Shown: positions 27,871 to 34,831, numbered from the stretch's first letter. The stretch is DNA of 34,831 nt from Wenjunlia vitaminophila DSM 41686 (GCF_000380165.1 NZ_KB904694.1:1-34831), one strand, 5' to 3'. Notes: generated by a model not told the origin, from the letters alone. Made by a program: numbers and translations.

Positions 27871-28326
27871 CTAGAAGAAGCCGCAGGTCGGCGCGCCAGG
27901 TGTGGGTGCCGCCACCGGGTCCGCGCCGGTGGGCGCGTAGATCTCCAGCCGGATGCCGTCGGGGTCGTAGAAGAAGATCCCTCCCGAGGTCTCCCCCTCG
28001 CCGTGCGGGACGACGCCGTCGTGGGCGAACTCCGCACCCATGCCACGCAGTACTTCGGTGGCCGCGTCCACCTCGGCGGGGGTGTCCACCTGGAAGGACA
28101 GGTGGTGAAGACCGGGGGAGTCGGTACGGAACGCGCCGTCGCTCTGCTGCCACAGGGTGACCATCAGCCGGTTCTCCCGTCCGAGGAAGGCCCAGCGGCG
28201 GCCCTCCTCCCGGCCCTCGGCCATCACTTCGACGTCGAGGACCGCGCGGTAGAAGGCGAGCGAGCGCTCGAGGTCGGTGACGTTCAGGCCGACGTGGCCG
28301 GTCTGCAGCGAAACGATCTTGGTCAT
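27871..28326 (-). CDS. VOC-family metalloprotein (glyoxalase/dioxygenase fold)
   Basis: 151 residues from an ATG at 28326; an in-frame start 10 codons earlier falls in the leader. The vicinal-oxygen-chelate fold is clear from HVGLNVTDLERSLAFYRAVLDVEV, the central GLHHLSFQVDT and the C-terminal FFYDPDGIRLEIYAP. Likely metal ligands are His11, His74 or His75, and Glu128. Members include lactoylglutathione lyase, extradiol dioxygenases and resistance proteins, and the exact reaction cannot be told. The tail ends in CGFF. It is the first gene of the operon with the PNPOx-like protein, ferredoxin and reductase, 46 bp ahead of the PNPOx-like gene. Confidence 0.88.
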   Translation of the reverse strand: MTKIVSLQTGHVGLNVTDLERSLAFYRAVLDVEVMAEGREEGRRWAFLGRENRLMVTLWQQSDGAFRTDSPGLHHLSFQVDTPAEVDAATEVLRGMGAEFAHDGVVPHGEGETSGGIFFYDPDGIRLEIYAPTGADPVAAPTPGAPTCGFF

Positions 28327-28370
28327 GTCGATTCCATGCCTTCGACTCAGGATCACAGGGAGGTCCCCGT

Positions 28371-28398
28371 AACCAGTGATACGGACTTTAAGGGTTAG
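28371..28398. promoter_or_regulatory. Operator repeat 1 between VOC operon and CGNR regulator
   Basis: AACCAGTGAT, then six bases, TT, four bases, GGTTAG. The same 28-nt layout recurs at 28413-28440, exactly 42 bp downstream. TAACC and GGTTA at its ends also form an inverted repeat (28370-28374/28393-28397). It covers the proposed -10 of the operon promoter. Confidence 0.65.
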
Positions 28399-28414
28399 AT
28401 GCCCGGACCGTCAA
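28386..28414 (-). promoter_or_regulatory. Candidate promoter of the VOC-PNPOx-ferredoxin-reductase operon
   Basis: The minus strand has TTGACG (28414-28409), a 17-nt spacer and TTAAAG (28391-28386). The -35 is a five-of-six match; the -10 is weak. Transcription would start near 28379, inside operator repeat 1, leaving a leader of about 53 nt. Confidence 0.5.
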
Positions 28415-28440
28415 CCAGTGATCTCCGTTTGGTCGGTTAG
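28413..28440. promoter_or_regulatory. Operator repeat 2 between VOC operon and CGNR regulator
   Basis: Second copy of the 28-nt unit (AACCAGTGAT start, GGTTAG end; 18 bases identical to repeat 1). It touches the proposed -35 of the minus-strand promoter and lies 39 nt before the CGNR start codon, so a bound protein could act on both genes. Confidence 0.65.
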
Positions 28441-28479
28441 GGTTGGACGCCGAGCGTCCCGCGAGAGGAAGTACGCCCC

Positions 28480-29049
28480 GTGCCACCAGCCCCCGCCGAC
28501 CCCCGACCGCTGACCGGCGAGCCGCTCGCCATCGACCTGCTCAACACCCGCTGGATCGACACCGAGGGGTTCCACGACCTGCTGGAGGACGTCCAGGGGC
28601 TCGCCGTCTGGCTCGACAGCCCTCCGGTGCGCCAGGCGCTTGGCGGGGCCGGGGTCCGCGCCGACGCCGCCACCCTGCGCCCGCTGCTGCAGACCCGGGC
28701 GGCGCTTGACGCACTTGTCGACCAGCGCCCCCCGTACCGGGCGGACGCCGTCGCGGGACTCAACTCCGTCCTGGATCACGGCCGGATCAGACACCGGCTG
28801 ACGCCGGAGGGTCCGGCGACCGACGTCGAGCTGGACGCCCCGTCATGGCAGCCGGCCTGGGCCGCCGCCGTTGACTTCCTCCGGTTGCTCGCGGAGCGCC
28901 CCGAACGCATCCGCCCGTGCGCCAACCCCAACTGCGTCCTGCACTTCTACGACGTGTCGAAGAACGGCAACCGCCGTTGGTGCTCCATGGCGGGTTGCGG
29001 CAACCGCGCCAAGGCCTCGCGGCACTACGCCCGCAGGAGCCAGGGGTGA
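28480..29049 (+). CDS. CGNR zinc-finger transcriptional regulator (ABATE-domain protein)
   Basis: 189 residues from a GTG at 28480, with GAGAGGAA 9 nt upstream. The N-terminal ABATE-like region (about 12-140, EPLAIDLLNTRWID) is a predicted ligand-sensing domain with the conserved DLLNT stretch. The C-terminal CGNR zinc finger is complete: CANPNCVLHFYDVSKNGNRR and then WCSMAGCGNRAKASRHYARR, with four cysteines and the namesake CGNR. This family is thought to bind DNA as stress or metabolite sensors. It is divergent from the VOC operon with 153 bp between starts, in which the paired 28-bp repeats lie, so regulation of that operon and of itself is the natural inference. Confidence 0.9.
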   Translation: MPPAPADPRPLTGEPLAIDLLNTRWIDTEGFHDLLEDVQGLAVWLDSPPVRQALGGAGVRADAATLRPLLQTRAALDALVDQRPPYRADAVAGLNSVLDHGRIRHRLTPEGPATDVELDAPSWQPAWAAAVDFLRLLAERPERIRPCANPNCVLHFYDVSKNGNRRWCSMAGCGNRAKASRHYARRSQG

Positions 29050-29167
29050 GGTTTCGCTTCCCGACGCCGGCCAGCCCGTTCCGGATCGACCGCCCTCCGC
29101 GTCGCCGTGCCGCCGGGGGACGCGTGGTTCGCTGACCTCACGCGGTCCGAGCATCCCGGGTCGGGAA

Positions 29168-29362
29168 TCAGAACTTGATCTCGCCGATGGCCTCGATGAC
29201 GGAGTCGCAGAGCCGCTCGATGGTGGGCGCCATTCCGGTGGACGCCAGGAAGAAGCCGAAGAGCACGGCGACGATGGCCGGCCCGGCCTTGATGCTCCCG
29301 CTGCGCAGCATGAGGGCCAGCACGATGGCGAGCAGCAGCACCACGGAGACGTTGATGGCCAC
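29168..29362 (-). CDS. Small two-segment membrane protein
   Basis: 64 residues from a GTG at 29362, with GAGGAA upstream. Two hydrophobic segments (about 3-19, VSVVLLLAIVLALML, and 26-45, AGPAIVAVLFGFFLASTG) are joined by RSGSIK and followed by an amphipathic tail. I recall similar small hypothetical membrane proteins, with a conserved GFFLASTG-like stretch, in many Streptomyces-type genomes, sometimes near plasmid-transfer genes. No function is known. It stands alone, convergent with the CGNR gene. Confidence 0.65.
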   Translation of the reverse strand: MAINVSVVLLLAIVLALMLRSGSIKAGPAIVAVLFGFFLASTGMAPTIERLCDSVIEAIGEIKF

Positions 29363-29945
29363 GGCGGATCACTTCCTCGGTCGAGCGGTCTTTCCCGGGG
29401 GCGCGCCAGCAACGCACCTGTCGAACGCCGCCGTCCCACAGCCCCCGTCGCACCATCGTGCCACCGCTCGAGGACGCCCCCGACCGGCGGGGGAACGCCA
29501 AACCCCCCTGTAGTCAGGACAGTTGGCGAACGCGTCAGTAGCACTTCGGGGCGGGCGCGGAAATTCCCAGTGATCACGCCACCGTTCCCACATGTGGAAC
29601 AGGCCGGTATTCACCAGAGGTTTCTCACCTGCCTCCCTAATCACGGAAGACCCTCACGCCCCACCCGCTCAAACAAGGACAAAACGCCGAACCTGACTAT
29701 ACCATGAGCGACATATCCGGTGATTGATTTCCTGATGATCGGCATACTGGTCGGCGTTCACCGAGGTCAGGAGAAATTCCGCGACGGAGCAGCGACAAAC
29801 TCCCGGGACAGGGCCCCCGAAAGCGTGGCGGGAAATTTGCCCCACCAGATGCCGGGAGTATGGTGAAGCAGATGTTCCACGCCCTTTGGACCAGACTTGT
29901 CAGCTCCTCGCGGCCCGCTCCCCCACCCCGCCGGTGGGAGGGCCT
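29363..29945. other. 583-bp intergenic region
   Basis: No convincing gene. A 91-codon minus-strand frame at 29369-29644 has no recognisable family and an odd composition. The stretch from about 29500 to 29880 is clearly AT-richer than its surroundings. It contains the palindrome CCACATGTGG (29588-29597) and probably the promoter for the acyltransferase. An upstream TTG (29886) is in frame with that gene and could be its start. Confidence 0.4.
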
Positions 29946-31163
29946 GTGACCCAGGGCGTTCCCCACCGCCTCGCCGGACGCGGCAGGTTGCTCCCCTCCG
30001 CCAGGTCCGGCCCCGGACGACACGCGGCGCACCGGGCCCCGCCCGCGGCCGGGGGCGGATCGACCGGACAGCGCGACCCCTTCTTCGACAACGCGAAGCT
30101 GTTCGCGATCGCGCTGGTGGTAGCCGGTCACTCCTGGGAGCCGCTCACCGACGGCAGCCGGGCGGCCAAGGCGCTGTACCTGCTGGTGTACGCGTTCCAC
30201 ATGCCGGCCTTCATCGTGATCTCGGGGTACTTCTCGCGGAGCTTCGACTCCCGCCCCGACCGCGTCCAACGGCTGATCAGCGGCGTCGCGATCCCGTACC
30301 TGGTGTTCGAGACCGCCTACAGCGTCTTCAAGCGGTACGCCGACGACGACCCGGCCCACCCCGTCAGCCTGGTTGATCCGTGGTACCTCACCTGGTTCCT
30401 CGCCGCCCTGTTCGTGTGGCGACTGACCGCGCCCATCTGGCGGGTGGTGCGTTGGCCACTGCCGCTCGCCGTCGCGGTGGCGTTGCTCGCGACCACCTCC
30501 AACCTCGGCGACGAGCTGGACCTGCAACGGGTCTTCCAGTTCCTGCCGTTCTTCGTGCTGGGTCTTCGCCTGGGTCCGGAGCACTTCGCCCGGGTGCGCA
30601 GCCGGCCGGCACGGCTGGCCGCGGGACCGGTGTTCGCGGCGGCGTTGGCGTTCGCCTACTGGATCGCCCCTCGGGTGGACCGGGCGTGGATGTACCACCG
30701 CGAGAGCTCGGACGACCTGGGTGTGTCCCGGTTGGCGGGGGCGGCGACGACCCTGTTGACCCTGGGCTGCTCCACCGTGCTGACGGTGGCGTTCCTGGCA
30801 CTGGTGCCCACCGGTCGGAGGTGGTTCACCACGCTGGGGACTGGCACGCTCTACGCGTTCCTGCTACACGGGTTCCTGGCCAAGGGGTCACGCTACTGGG
30901 GCTGGTACGACAACGGCTTCGCCGAGTCGCCGCCGGGAGCGGTCGTCATCACCGCCATCGCGGTGACCATCGCGCTGGTCCTGTGCAGCGCGCCGGTGCG
31001 GAGGCTGTTCCGACCCGTGGTGGAACCCCGACTTGACTGGGCGTTCCGCCGGGGACCGGGGCGCGCCGGCTCACGCGCCCGGCCACGCTCCGGCGTGCGC
31101 GGTGCTCCCGAACGCCCCACACGGCACCTGGCCATCTCCAGGAGCGGGTCAGCAGACCCCTAG
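29946..31163 (+). CDS. Acyltransferase-3-family membrane protein
   Basis: An integral membrane acyltransferase (OafA/fucose-4-O-acetylase type) that moves acyl groups onto sugars or polymers. A GTG at 29946 behind GGGAGG is taken as the start (405 residues), but a TTG at 29886 would add 20 residues; the conserved part begins only at about residue 43 (RDPFFDNAKLFAIALVVAGHSW, with the family His62). Roughly ten hydrophobic segments follow (AFHMPAFIVISGYFSRSF is characteristic). The last 40 or so residues are a basic, disordered tail. The natural substrate is unknown. Its stop overlaps the stop of the convergent ATPase gene by 15 bp. Confidence 0.85.
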   Translation: MTQGVPHRLAGRGRLLPSARSGPGRHAAHRAPPAAGGGSTGQRDPFFDNAKLFAIALVVAGHSWEPLTDGSRAAKALYLLVYAFHMPAFIVISGYFSRSFDSRPDRVQRLISGVAIPYLVFETAYSVFKRYADDDPAHPVSLVDPWYLTWFLAALFVWRLTAPIWRVVRWPLPLAVAVALLATTSNLGDELDLQRVFQFLPFFVLGLRLGPEHFARVRSRPARLAAGPVFAAALAFAYWIAPRVDRAWMYHRESSDDLGVSRLAGAATTLLTLGCSTVLTVAFLALVPTGRRWFTTLGTGTLYAFLLHGFLAKGSRYWGWYDNGFAESPPGAVVITAIAVTIALVLCSAPVRRLFRPVVEPRLDWAFRRGPGRAGSRARPRSGVRGAPERPTRHLAISRSGSADP

Positions 31164-31679
31164 GACGCACCAGACGGCCTTCCCTCCGGGGGTGGAGCGC
31201 ACCCCCCAACTGCCGCTGAGCGCCTGCACCAGGAACAGGCCCCGCCCGGCAGTGGCCGTGACCTCCGGCGCGGACGAACGCTGCCGCAGGGTCAGCGGGC
31301 GGCCGCCGTCCCGGACCTCGATCCGCAGCCACTCGTCGCGCCGGCCGAGCACCACCGTGAACTTCCCCGCCGGCCGGCCCCCCGCGTGCTCCACGGCGTT
31401 CCCCGCGAGCTCGGTGACCAGCAGCGCGGCGGAGTCCGCCGCCTCGCCCAGCACACCGTGCGACCGCAGCGCCTTGAGCACCGCCCTGCGGCACCGGGGA
31501 ACGGAGGCCGCGGTCGCCGGGTAGGTCCAGGACCGCGCCCAGGGGCCGTGCGCACCTGAGCGGACTCCAAGGAAACCGTCCACGGCCGGAACCGGTCTCG
31601 GCTGGGTCTGTGGGCTCAACTGTTGCCCCCTGCGGTCGGATTCACACGCTCGGGCCTGAGGTGACGAGCACCCAGACAT
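31149..31679 (-). CDS. RsbW-like ATP-binding protein (anti-sigma-factor kinase type)
   Basis: A GHKL-type ATPase of the HATPase_c_2 group, which in partner-switching systems binds sigma factors or phosphorylates an anti-anti-sigma protein. 176 residues if begun at the ATG at 31679; a TTG 5 codons upstream is possible, and the conserved part begins near residue 50. The N box is LVTELAGNAVEHAG (Glu90, Asn94), the G1 box is EVRDGG, and GRGLFLVQALS is the lid region. The following gene upstream (31846) encodes a SpoIIE-like phosphatase on the same strand, which suggests one signalling pathway. No STAS protein or sigma gene is in the window. Confidence 0.85.
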   Translation of the reverse strand: MSGCSSPQARACESDRRGQQLSPQTQPRPVPAVDGFLGVRSGAHGPWARSWTYPATAASVPRCRRAVLKALRSHGVLGEAADSAALLVTELAGNAVEHAGGRPAGKFTVVLGRRDEWLRIEVRDGGRPLTLRQRSSAPEVTATAGRGLFLVQALSGSWGVRSTPGGKAVWCVLGVC

Positions 31680-31845
31680 GAACACTCTAAGCAATCATTC
31701 CACTGCGATGAGTGACGATCTGGGATATTCACACGGGCACACGCCTTCGACTGTCAATTCCCCACGTCAACCGGACCGCGGCGAGCGGGGCCCGCGGGTC
31801 CGGCGCGCCACGGACGGGAGGCCCGACGGGCGCCCCTGCGGGAAG

Positions 31846-33006
31846 TCACAGGCGGCAGATCAGCAGGATGGCCCGGTCGTCGTTGACGTCCTTGGCCACG
31901 GCGTCTATCAACCGCCAGGCGGAGTCCTTGAAACCACGGGTGACATAGCGTTCGGCCTCCCCGACCAGCCGGTCCACCCCGTCGATCAGGTCCCGGTCGG
32001 CGGCCTCCACCATCCCGTCGGTGAACAGCATCAGCACGTCACCCGAGCGCATGGTGCCGCGCACCCCGTCGAACTTGGCGCCCTCGTAGACCCCGAGCAG
32101 CGGCCCCTCGGCCGACTTCTCCTCCCAGCGGCCGGAGCCGGCCACCAGGTGCATCGCCGGGAGGTGTCCGGCGGAGAGCAGTTCGTAGTCGCCCGTGTCC
32201 AGGTCCAGGACCAGGTGCGCCGAGGTGGCGAAGCCCTCCGCCCACTCCTGTCGCAACAGGTAGCCGTTGGCTGCCGGCAGGAACTCGTGCGGCGGCAGCG
32301 AGCCCAGCAGCCCGCCGAACGCGCCGGAGAGCATCAACGCCCGCGAGCCGGCGTCCATGCCCTTGCCGGACACGTCGGTGAGCACGGCCTCGAACACCCG
32401 CCCGCCGGCGGTGCGGGTGGCGACCAGGAAGTCACCGGAGAAGGACTGACCGCCGGCCGGCCGCAGCGCCATCTCGGCGTGCCAGCCCTTGGGCAGAGCG
32501 GGGATCTGGCTCTGCACCCGCAGCCGTTCCCGCAGGTCGAACAGCATGGTGCCGCCCCCGCGCCAGGGCACGCCGACCCGGCTTCGGAACTGAGCCAGGG
32601 TCAACCCGGCACAGCCCACAGCGATCACGACCAGGATGCTGCCCGGAGCCACCCCGCCGCCGATGTCCAGTCCGCCGCCGGCCCGGTCCCATGCCTCCAG
32701 GTACACGGTCTCCACCAGCAGCGCCACCGCCACCAGGGCGTACAACAGCAACAGGCTCGACGGGCGGAGCATGATGCCGCCCACCACGACCGGCAGCACC
32801 ACGGCCACCGGCGGACACCACGCGGGCGCCAGCAGCGTCCCGGCGACCAGGATGGGAACGGTCAACATCAGGGCGGCCATGGCCGTCCAGTCGGCCCCGT
32901 CCCCACGGAAGTAGTCCACCCCGGAGCGGCGCACCCGGCGCCAGGTCCGGCGAAGCGCCCTGCGTACCCGGGCCCGCGGGCCCTCCGCCGCCGCACTTAC
33001 TGCCAT
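31846..33006 (-). CDS. Membrane-anchored PP2C/SpoIIE-family serine phosphatase
   Basis: 386 residues from an ATG at 33006; the open frame extends far upstream through antisense of the Eis gene and is not coding there. A basic N-terminus is followed by a membrane region of about four segments (about 42-138), then a cytoplasmic PP2C-type domain. Metal-binding aspartates are seen in FSGDFL (Asp192), TDVSGKGMDA (Asp211), FTDGMVEA (Asp330) and NDDRAIL (Asp376/377). Such enzymes dephosphorylate anti-anti-sigma (STAS) proteins, opposing kinases like the RsbW-type protein encoded 166 bp downstream. Divergent from the Eis-type gene. Confidence 0.9.
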   Translation of the reverse strand: MAVSAAAEGPRARVRRALRRTWRRVRRSGVDYFRGDGADWTAMAALMLTVPILVAGTLLAPAWCPPVAVVLPVVVGGIMLRPSSLLLLYALVAVALLVETVYLEAWDRAGGGLDIGGGVAPGSILVVIAVGCAGLTLAQFRSRVGVPWRGGGTMLFDLRERLRVQSQIPALPKGWHAEMALRPAGGQSFSGDFLVATRTAGGRVFEAVLTDVSGKGMDAGSRALMLSGAFGGLLGSLPPHEFLPAANGYLLRQEWAEGFATSAHLVLDLDTGDYELLSAGHLPAMHLVAGSGRWEEKSAEGPLLGVYEGAKFDGVRGTMRSGDVLMLFTDGMVEAADRDLIDGVDRLVGEAERYVTRGFKDSAWRLIDAVAKDVNDDRAILLICRL

Positions 33007-33130
33007 GGTGGGCGACACTAGCCGCCTTCCCCGTACTCCGCACGGGAACATCACGGACGACCTGTGGTGAAAGCGGCAGTTCACGCCGGGCGCGTGAGAA
33101 GGGAACACGCCGGCCGTTCGCCGTAAAACA

Positions 33131-33144
33131 GTTCGCCAGGGGCG
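33131..33144 (+). promoter_or_regulatory. GTTCGC-N5-GCG motif before the Eis-type gene
   Basis: GTTCGCCAGGGGCG again fits the ClgR-like pattern and lies 24 nt before the ATG. GTTCGCC also occurs at 33116-33122, and CCAGGG/CCCTGG (33136-33141/33151-33156) form an inverted repeat. About one such match is expected by chance in a window of this size, so the assignment is weak. Confidence 0.25.
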
Positions 33145-33168
33145 ATGCCGCCCTGGTACTGAAGGTTC

Positions 33169-34455
33169 ATGGGTACTCACACCGCCACCGGTCGGGGCCA
33201 CGCCACCGACACACTGCCAGCAGGACTTGAGATGGGCACGATGCGGCCCGGGGGCTGGGACGCCTACTACGACGCCCTGGAGCGGGCCTTCGGCGGGGTT
33301 CCCGAGCCGGAGGAGTACCGGACGCTGTGGAACCGGCTGACCGAGCCCGAACGGACCCTCGCCGTCTACGACCAGGACGAGGTCGTGGGCACCGCGGGGG
33401 CGTTCTCCTTCCGGGTGTCGGTGCCCGGCGGGGCCGTGCTGCCGGCGGCCGGCGTGACGATGGTCAGCGTGCAGTCCACGCACCGGCGCCGCGGGCTGCT
33501 CAGCGCGATGATGCGGCGCCAGCTCACGGACGTACGGGCGATGGGTGAGCCGTTCGCGGTGCTCACCGCCTCCGAGCCGCCGATCTACGGGCGGTTCGGC
33601 TACGGGGCGGCGACGGAGCGGATGCTCCTCCAGGTGGACACCAGCCGGGTGTCCCTCCGGGTTCCCGAGGGCACGGACCAGGTGCGGCTGCGTCTCGCCG
33701 ATCCCGCCAAGGCGTTGGACGCCTGCGAGGAGGTCTACGCCCAGCAGGTGCCGGGGCGTCCCGGGATGCTGGAGCGGCAGCCGGGCTGGGCCGAACTCGG
33801 CGTCGTGGACCCGGAGAAGGACCGGGAGGGCCACGGCGAACTCCTGTGCGTAACGGCCGAACGTGATGGGAAGTTGACCGGATATGCTCGATACGCGATC
33901 AAACCAGACTGGTCCTCCACGACAGGAGCCGCCTCCGGCACGGTGACGCTGCGCGACCTCGAGGCGCTCGACCCGGTGAGCTACGCGGCCCTGTGGCGGT
34001 ACCTGTTCGAGGTCGACCTGACCTCCACGGTCGTCGCCCTCAACCGACCGGTGGACGACCCGCTGCTGCACATGGTCTCCGACATCCGGCGCTGCGGCGT
34101 CCGCGTCCGCGACGAACTGTACCTGCGCCTTGTGGACCTCGGTGCCGCGCTCGCCGGCCGCAGCTACGCGGTGCCGGTGGACGTGGTCCTCGAGGTGCGG
34201 GACCCGTTCTGCCCCTGGAACGAGGGGCGTTGGCGGCTCAGCGGGGACGCCGACGGGGCGCGGTGCGAGCGCACCACCGACCCGGCGGACCTGTCGCTGT
34301 CCGTGCGCGAGCTGGGCACGGTGTACCTGGGCGGCTCCTCCCTCCGCGCCCTGGCCGCGGCGGGCCGGGTGGAGGAACTGCGCTCCGGTGCACTCGCTCC
34401 CGCGGCACGGGCCTTCAGCAACGACCCGGCCCCCTGGAGCCCGCACGGCTTCTAG
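33169..34455 (+). CDS. Eis-family GNAT N-acetyltransferase
   Basis: 428 residues from an ATG at 33169 with GAAGG close upstream. An N-terminal GNAT fold has the acetyl-CoA motif VQSTHRRRGLLSAMM (about 101-115) and the IYGRFGYG segment containing Tyr140, which matches the Eis catalytic tyrosine. A second GNAT-like half (about 160-300) and a C-terminal sterol-carrier-like domain (about 310-428) follow. The chain ends in Phe, whose free carboxylate takes part in catalysis in Eis. Mycobacterial Eis acetylates aminoglycosides at several amines and also proteins; homologues in other actinomycetes vary, so antibiotic resistance cannot be assumed. Confidence 0.92.
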   Translation: MGTHTATGRGHATDTLPAGLEMGTMRPGGWDAYYDALERAFGGVPEPEEYRTLWNRLTEPERTLAVYDQDEVVGTAGAFSFRVSVPGGAVLPAAGVTMVSVQSTHRRRGLLSAMMRRQLTDVRAMGEPFAVLTASEPPIYGRFGYGAATERMLLQVDTSRVSLRVPEGTDQVRLRLADPAKALDACEEVYAQQVPGRPGMLERQPGWAELGVVDPEKDREGHGELLCVTAERDGKLTGYARYAIKPDWSSTTGAASGTVTLRDLEALDPVSYAALWRYLFEVDLTSTVVALNRPVDDPLLHMVSDIRRCGVRVRDELYLRLVDLGAALAGRSYAVPVDVVLEVRDPFCPWNEGRWRLSGDADGARCERTTDPADLSLSVRELGTVYLGGSSLRALAAAGRVEELRSGALAPAARAFSNDPAPWSPHGF

Positions 34456-34568
34456 GGCGCGACGCCCCGGCGGGTACGGCTCCTGCTCGGTCCGGACCGC
34501 CGGCCTGGTCGTCCACGGCGCTGGCCCGGACATCGCAGCCGGGCCACGGCAGGGGCCCGGGTGACCCC

Positions 34569-34745
34569 AGGGCCTGTCTGATAAATCCCGCCTGGGTCGT
34601 GACGCCTGGCACGCACGCTCGCTGCGTTGTCGGGATCGTCCATGTACGCCCAGTACGAGGACGACCCTCCACCTTGCGATCGCACGCACCAGACGCCGCG
34701 ACCCCCGCCCTCCGGGCGGACGACGCTACTCATCAGACAGGCCCT
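34569..34745. mobile_element. MITE-like foldback element, 177 bp
   Basis: Perfect 14-bp terminal inverted repeats: AGGGCCTGTCTGAT at 34569-34582 and its complement at 34732-34745. Inside, imperfect arms at 34596-34621 and 34677-34702 match at 18 of 26 positions when one is inverted, and GTAC at 34644-34647 and 34653-34656 closes the apex, so the whole element can fold into one long hairpin. It has no transposase; the ORFs across it are incidental. The ends resemble those I recall from actinomycete IS5-type elements, so a transposase elsewhere in the genome probably moves it. No clean target duplication was identified. Confidence 0.8.
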
Positions 34746-34804
34746 AGGGGCCGCACCGCCGTCGCGAGGGGAACGGGGGCGCCTGCTCCCTGCGGCGAAG
34801 GGGC

Positions 34805-34831
34805 TCAGGCCTTCTGGCAGGTGGGGCACCA
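34805..34831 (-). CDS. C-terminal end of a probable Fpg/Nei DNA glycosylase (partial)
   Basis: The minus strand enters the window as WCPTCQKA followed by TGA (34807-34805). The CPTCQ pair of cysteines next to the stop is how the C-terminal zinc finger of formamidopyrimidine-DNA glycosylase/endonuclease VIII proteins ends. Only eight residues are visible, so the call is tentative. The gene is convergent with the Eis-type gene, with the MITE between them. Confidence 0.5.
   Translation of the reverse strand, partial: WCPTCQKA

Noticed and set aside
29369-29644. 91-codon minus-strand ORF before the small membrane protein
   Set aside because: No family resemblance, unusual composition and no convincing ribosome site; treated as intergenic.
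31846-34689. 947-residue minus-strand frame
   Set aside because: Only the C-terminal 386 residues form the PP2C protein; the upstream part is antisense of the Eis-type gene and the MITE.

Overview
This window comes from a high-GC actinomycete. GTG starts are common, 4-base stop/start overlaps occur throughout, and both clpP1 and clpP2 are present beside clpX. The mre/rodA cluster sits next to a TIGR03960 radical SAM gene and folC-valS. My guess, from memory of gene order and protein flavour, is Streptosporangiales and possibly Nocardiopsis-like. I could not test that.

Layout. Positions 1-3063 are accessory: the 3' end of a beta-helix repeat protein, a large serine integrase, and a 75-residue ORF whose GTG start overlaps the stop of the radical SAM gene. 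Positions 3060-16953 are a minus-strand core block, in transcription order valS, folC, DUF4233, ndk, mreB, mreC, mreD, mrdA (PBP2), rodA and the TIGR03960 radical SAM gene. This block makes the elongation machinery of the cell wall plus housekeeping enzymes. The gene I expect after TIGR03960 (TIGR03936/DUF2344, then the RNase E/G and rplU-rpmA-obg genes) is not in the remaining 3 kb; the integrase is there instead. Positions 17085-22575 hold a proline-rich membrane protein (plus strand) and the proteostasis set tig, clpP1, clpP2 and clpX (minus strand). A ClgR-type operator lies ahead of clpP1, and strong hairpins separate the units.

Positions 22841-25399 carry divergent tRNA-Pro(TGG) and tRNA-Gly(TCC) genes, an orphan methyltransferase with an in-frame TTA codon and a degenerate active-site motif, and a lipoprotein with a SecDF P1-head-like domain. 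Positions 25420-29041 are the most system-like part. A minus-strand operon encodes a VOC protein, a PNPOx-like flavoprotein, a 3Fe-4S ferredoxin and a ferredoxin reductase, with no P450. It diverges from a CGNR zinc-finger regulator gene, and two 28-bp direct repeats spaced exactly 42 bp apart overlap the operon's likely promoter. I consider this the best candidate for an undescribed system: a self-contained, locally regulated redox or detoxification unit.

Positions 29168-34831 contain a small membrane protein, an acyltransferase, an RsbW-like ATPase with a SpoIIE-like phosphatase (partner-switch signalling), an Eis-type acetyltransferase, a 177-bp MITE-like foldback element with 14-bp perfect terminal inverted repeats, and the last codons of what looks like an Fpg/Nei glycosylase. 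No CRISPR array, rRNA gene or complete transposase gene was seen.
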